A DNA stretch of 64,000 bases from Casuarina equisetifolia (Eukaryota; Streptophyta; Magnoliopsida; Fagales; Casuarinaceae). The DNA lies in NCBI GenBank assembly GCA_028551475.1, contig CM052358.1, positions 11,825,938 through 11,889,937 on the forward strand. The letters are read 5' to 3'. A program made the translations under genes and the position numbers. Shown here piece after piece: positions 61,141 through 64,000 of the stretch (position 1 is its first letter; the number at the start of each line of letters is the position of its first letter). The notes under the pieces are model-generated. The model worked only from the letters and a program-made list of their open reading frames with translations, had not been told where the DNA came from and did no database searches.

Positions 61141-61946
61141 ATCCACTTTCAACATGATTAAAAAATTCATTATTGAAAATCAAAATATTCAATTCTTCCC
61201 TCAATTGCTATTTGGAAGTGAAGTGAAAGAACCGTTTCCTTTAATTTATATTTTTATTCCTCTCGCCGGTCCTTTCTCTTTACCTCTTTCCGAAAGTTGT
61301 TCAAGGCTTTGCATGCAAGGTGCGGAGGTTTAAAAGGAAAATTCTAGGATTTCTCAACCCATTAAGCCAAAGGTTTTGTTTCCTTGTCTTACTTCTTAGT
61401 CTTTTCTTGTTTGTTCTTTATTCAATAGCAAATCTTCGTGCATCGTAATTAACCAATGCACCCAACAAGTGTCATCCTGGCTTGACAAGGAATTTTCAAA
61501 TTCCAACCTCCTCAATTGGAACAAATAGAAAAAATTGATTTCGTCTGTTTTCGTCTAACAAGATAGATAGGACACGCTTTTATGTTTGATAAACAAGGAA
61601 TTCTTAATGTCTTTGCTCGAGGGTTTGGATTCAATATGGAAGTTCCAGCCAAAAACAGGACTTCAATCGCAAGAATATTGTTGTCAGCACTCTTAGGTTT
61701 TTTCTGAGGTGACCTGCTTTATAAAATATGCCATTACATCAGCTCGGCCCATGTTGACAGAGGTTGACTTTTCTCTTCATTGACTTCTTTTTTCTGTCGA
61801 GGTTTATCTCATGGGGAACTGAGTTACTTTGTGTCCTAACTAATTGGCTCTTCTATTAGCGTGTCTATAAAAAGCACCCACTTGGATTTAACAACATGAA
61901 TAGTCAGTACATTGTTACTTTTTATCCCATAAAAACTAGACTAGTT

Positions 61947-61979
<33 letters not shown>

Positions 61980-62064
61980 ACGTACCGCTTTAATGGGCGA
62001 GCAGCCCAACCCTTGGAACATACTACAGCCCCAGGTGGCGAAGAGCCGACATCGAGGTGCCAAA
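61947..62064 (-). pseudogene. Plastid 23S rRNA fragment inserted in nuclear DNA (NUPT)
   Basis: The minus strand reads TTTGGCACCTCGATGTCGGC, then ...CTGGGGCTGTAGTATGTTCC..., ...AAAGCGGTACGTGAGCTGGG and TTCAGAACGTCGTGAGACAG TTCGG. This is the conserved 3' part (domain V/VI) of chloroplast 23S rRNA in its plastid form. Only about 118 bases are present, and the flanks match the duplicated unit, where 52130-52140 has no such sequence. It is a nuclear insertion of plastid DNA, not a functional rRNA gene. Confidence 0.92.
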
Positions 62065-62659
62065 TTCCCAGGGGAAGAGTTCTTGGTGGTGATCTTGTCA
62101 TCTCAAGCTCCACTATTTGCCAATCTTGGATTATTTGTACCGAGTTTATGTATTCTTCTGTCGCTATGCTGGAAAACAAAGAGATGCATGGAAGTCTACG
62201 ATATCGGTCCACTGTTTGCCGAACTGTCTAAGAAGATGTCTGTATATTTTGAGCTGGTCGGCTGAATCATATTGAAGTATTCCGGCGATGATTTGTCAAT
62301 CACAACATACTGATGTTACACGATTCCGGTACTTGCTCATCAAGCGATTGCTTGGTCAGAGTGTTCCTTCAGACAGATTTTTAACAAATTTTCTGCCCCT
62401 TACGTCTCTTTACCGATTCATTTTTTATAACCAAAATTACGTCGGCCTCAACTTAATTCCTATCGTCGAGTTTTTTTAATACTAAGTTTCGCCAGTGGGA
62501 GCAAAGATCAATTTATTCCATAGCAACGCAACTATCTTTTGACTAACAAAGACGACTTCGTTTAGCTAATATGCCTCAAGAAATAAGGTAGGAGCAACAA
62601 AGATGTCCACAAAAAATGCTTTCGTTTTTTAAGTTATAATAACAATTTATGTTCTGTAT

Positions 62660-63003
62660 CTATTAAGGTGTGACAATCTATTTTAAAGTTTTAAGATAAT
62701 AGATTAAAAAATCTCATCACTTATGATATAAGAGCCCATTTTTACACTTGTGATATAAGCAACAATTATTTTTAACTCTTTTCTTTGTGCATACATTAAT
62801 ACAAATATTGTACGTGAATAAAAATCCAACTCCAAGATTCAAAAACTTATAAAATAAAGACTTATCCTTAACCCTAATATCATATTAGAATATGATGATT
62901 CATTTTAAAACCTTAAGACAATAAGTAAAAAAACTTCATTATTTATAAGGTTAGGGCTCATCTTTATATCTGATTTAGAATAACACTTATCTTTATTAAT
63001 ATC
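62660..63003. mobile_element. AT-rich insertion with possible ATTAA target duplication
   Basis: Relative to 52630-52665 in the first duplicate, about 340 AT-rich bases are inserted here. The boundaries read CTATTAAGG on the left and TTATTAATA on the right, a possible 5-6 base target duplication. Inside are two diverged copies of the repeat family described at 60790-61140. The class is unknown, possibly a MITE or LTR fragment. Confidence 0.4.
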
Positions 63004-64000
63004 AAATGAAGATCAGCACGTTAAGGGAAGGACATCTATATCTTCAACTTTTACCGTTTAGGAAGCTCAAACTCTGTATAGCCTCTAAACTTGACGAATT
63101 AGTTGGAACATTTTCATCCAGATTCCCAATACTAACAGCGTTCTTTGTAGAAATTAACAAGTTCGGCGACTTCAAAAAGGACAAATGGAGATTCCTTGGA
63201 TATCCGCAAACATCTTCTCGAAAGTGGGGCCCATTTTCGCGGCGGTCATGCTATCTTTATTATAGAGAGGTTACAGTGAAGACCTTGATTACTTGACCAA
63301 ATTACAGGGTGGAGCTCTTTAAAACATTTGTTTTAGGATTTTGTCAATTGATTGTTGATGTGATATCTTCTTCACGGCCATTAACACAAAGAAAGCTTCG
63401 ATCTTAAGGAATTCTAGAAACTTGAGAAATCTAAAAGAATCTTGACTAACTTGGGATTTGGCTTGAAATCATTAACCCATTAAGTCATAAGCGAAACAGT
63501 TGAAGACTTGCAGATTTTTAATCACCGCAAATCATGGATTAAAAATTTAATGACCTTTTAAAACATAAACCCATGACACTAGGTTGGAATTGGTCAGCTG
63601 ATTTGTCTTGGTCATATGGCCGATCTTCGAGTCCTTTCAACTGAGAAGGGACGACTTTTCCAAATTCAAAATGTAAGGGAAACAAAATTGGACCACCGAA
63701 TATTTAATTACTTGTATCAACATAGGTGGTATCTATCCTTGCATTTAAGAATTAATTTGCTGCTTAATCATTCCTTTTTTTTTTTTTTTTGCAGTTTTGA
63801 GAATTCTCTCTTTTACTCATTTCGTTCTATAATGACGTCTCCCATAAGCATAATTTCTGTAGCAGTACTTGATAGTTTTTTTTGTTGATAAAGGAAATTA
63901 AAATGGTAAATCTCTTTTTTTTTTTTAAATTTAAAATTGATTTGGTGAACTTCACGCTTCTCCTGGGTATATACTGGTATAGCATGACAAATCGCATGAC

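Larger units (their letters stand above)
59682..64000. repeat. Duplicated 5' unit leading to a third copy (C)
   Basis: This block is a diverged duplicate of 48605-53950, collinear over its whole length apart from insertions. It ends at the window edge at the point matching about 53940, some 160 bases before the ATG of copy B. A third U-box/kinase-derived gene is therefore expected just beyond the window. The block itself has no protein-like frame. It carries a plastid rRNA fragment (61947-62064) and an AT-rich insertion (about 62660-63000). Confidence 0.75.

Noticed and set aside
61922-62265. Open frames on both strands, and a possible 23S rRNA gene
   Set aside because: They lie over a 118-base plastid 23S fragment. 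It is far too short for an rRNA gene and the peptides are by-products of rRNA sequence.
1-64000. CRISPR arrays, bacterial operons or integrated phage
   Set aside because: No regularly spaced direct repeats or prokaryotic-type gene strings are present; all real genes have plant exon structure.

Overview
This is nuclear DNA from a flowering plant, almost certainly a dicot. The evidence is AT-rich intergenic DNA, genes split by GT-AG introns, long intronless PPR genes, and plant-specific families: IQM calmodulin-binding proteins, 9-exon plant lipoxygenase, DYW-class PPR, and the USP/kinase type of plant U-box gene. I cannot name the species from the sequence.

The left two thirds (about 0.5-41.4 kb) is ordinary gene space with eight apparently intact genes whose exons I could join in frame. 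They are: ribosomal stalk protein P2 (minus, 526-2362); an IQM calmodulin-binding protein (plus, 5141-8959); an E-class PPR protein (minus, 9135-11228); an ATX1/CCH-type copper chaperone (minus, 13549-15253); a DYW-class PPR protein (minus, 17681-19729); an 851-residue lipoxygenase (plus, 20514-24986); a FAD-dependent DAO-family oxidoreductase with very long introns (minus, 25486-36417); and a PARN-like protein that has lost two catalytic acids (minus, 37383-41417). They belong to unrelated pathways. The two PPR proteins, the PARN-like protein and the oxidoreductase are nuclear genes whose products probably act in organelles.

The right third (about 42.9-64 kb) is a decaying tandem array derived from a USP + coiled-coil + kinase + U-box gene (PUB32/33/35-like). 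Copy A (44855-47969) keeps USP exons and much of the kinase but has two in-frame stops, missing exons, a frameshift and no U-box. Copy B (54104-57334) keeps the USP-like part and a coiled coil, with only a kinase scrap at about 58.7 kb. A third copy appears to begin just past the right edge, because its 5' flank is present at 63.0-64.0 kb. The roughly 5 kb upstream of copies B and C are clear duplicates of each other. Comparing them exposes later insertions: a 521-bp solo LTR with a TTAAT target duplication in one copy, a 118-bp plastid 23S rRNA fragment in the other, and a LINE relic beside the kinase scrap.

I see no CRISPR array, tRNA gene, complete transposon or new multigene system. The most informative features are the decaying U-box/kinase array with its insertion history, two consecutive GC-AG introns in the IQM gene, a 16-bp perfect hairpin in the FAD-oxidoreductase coding sequence, and altered active-site residues in the lipoxygenase and PARN-like proteins.
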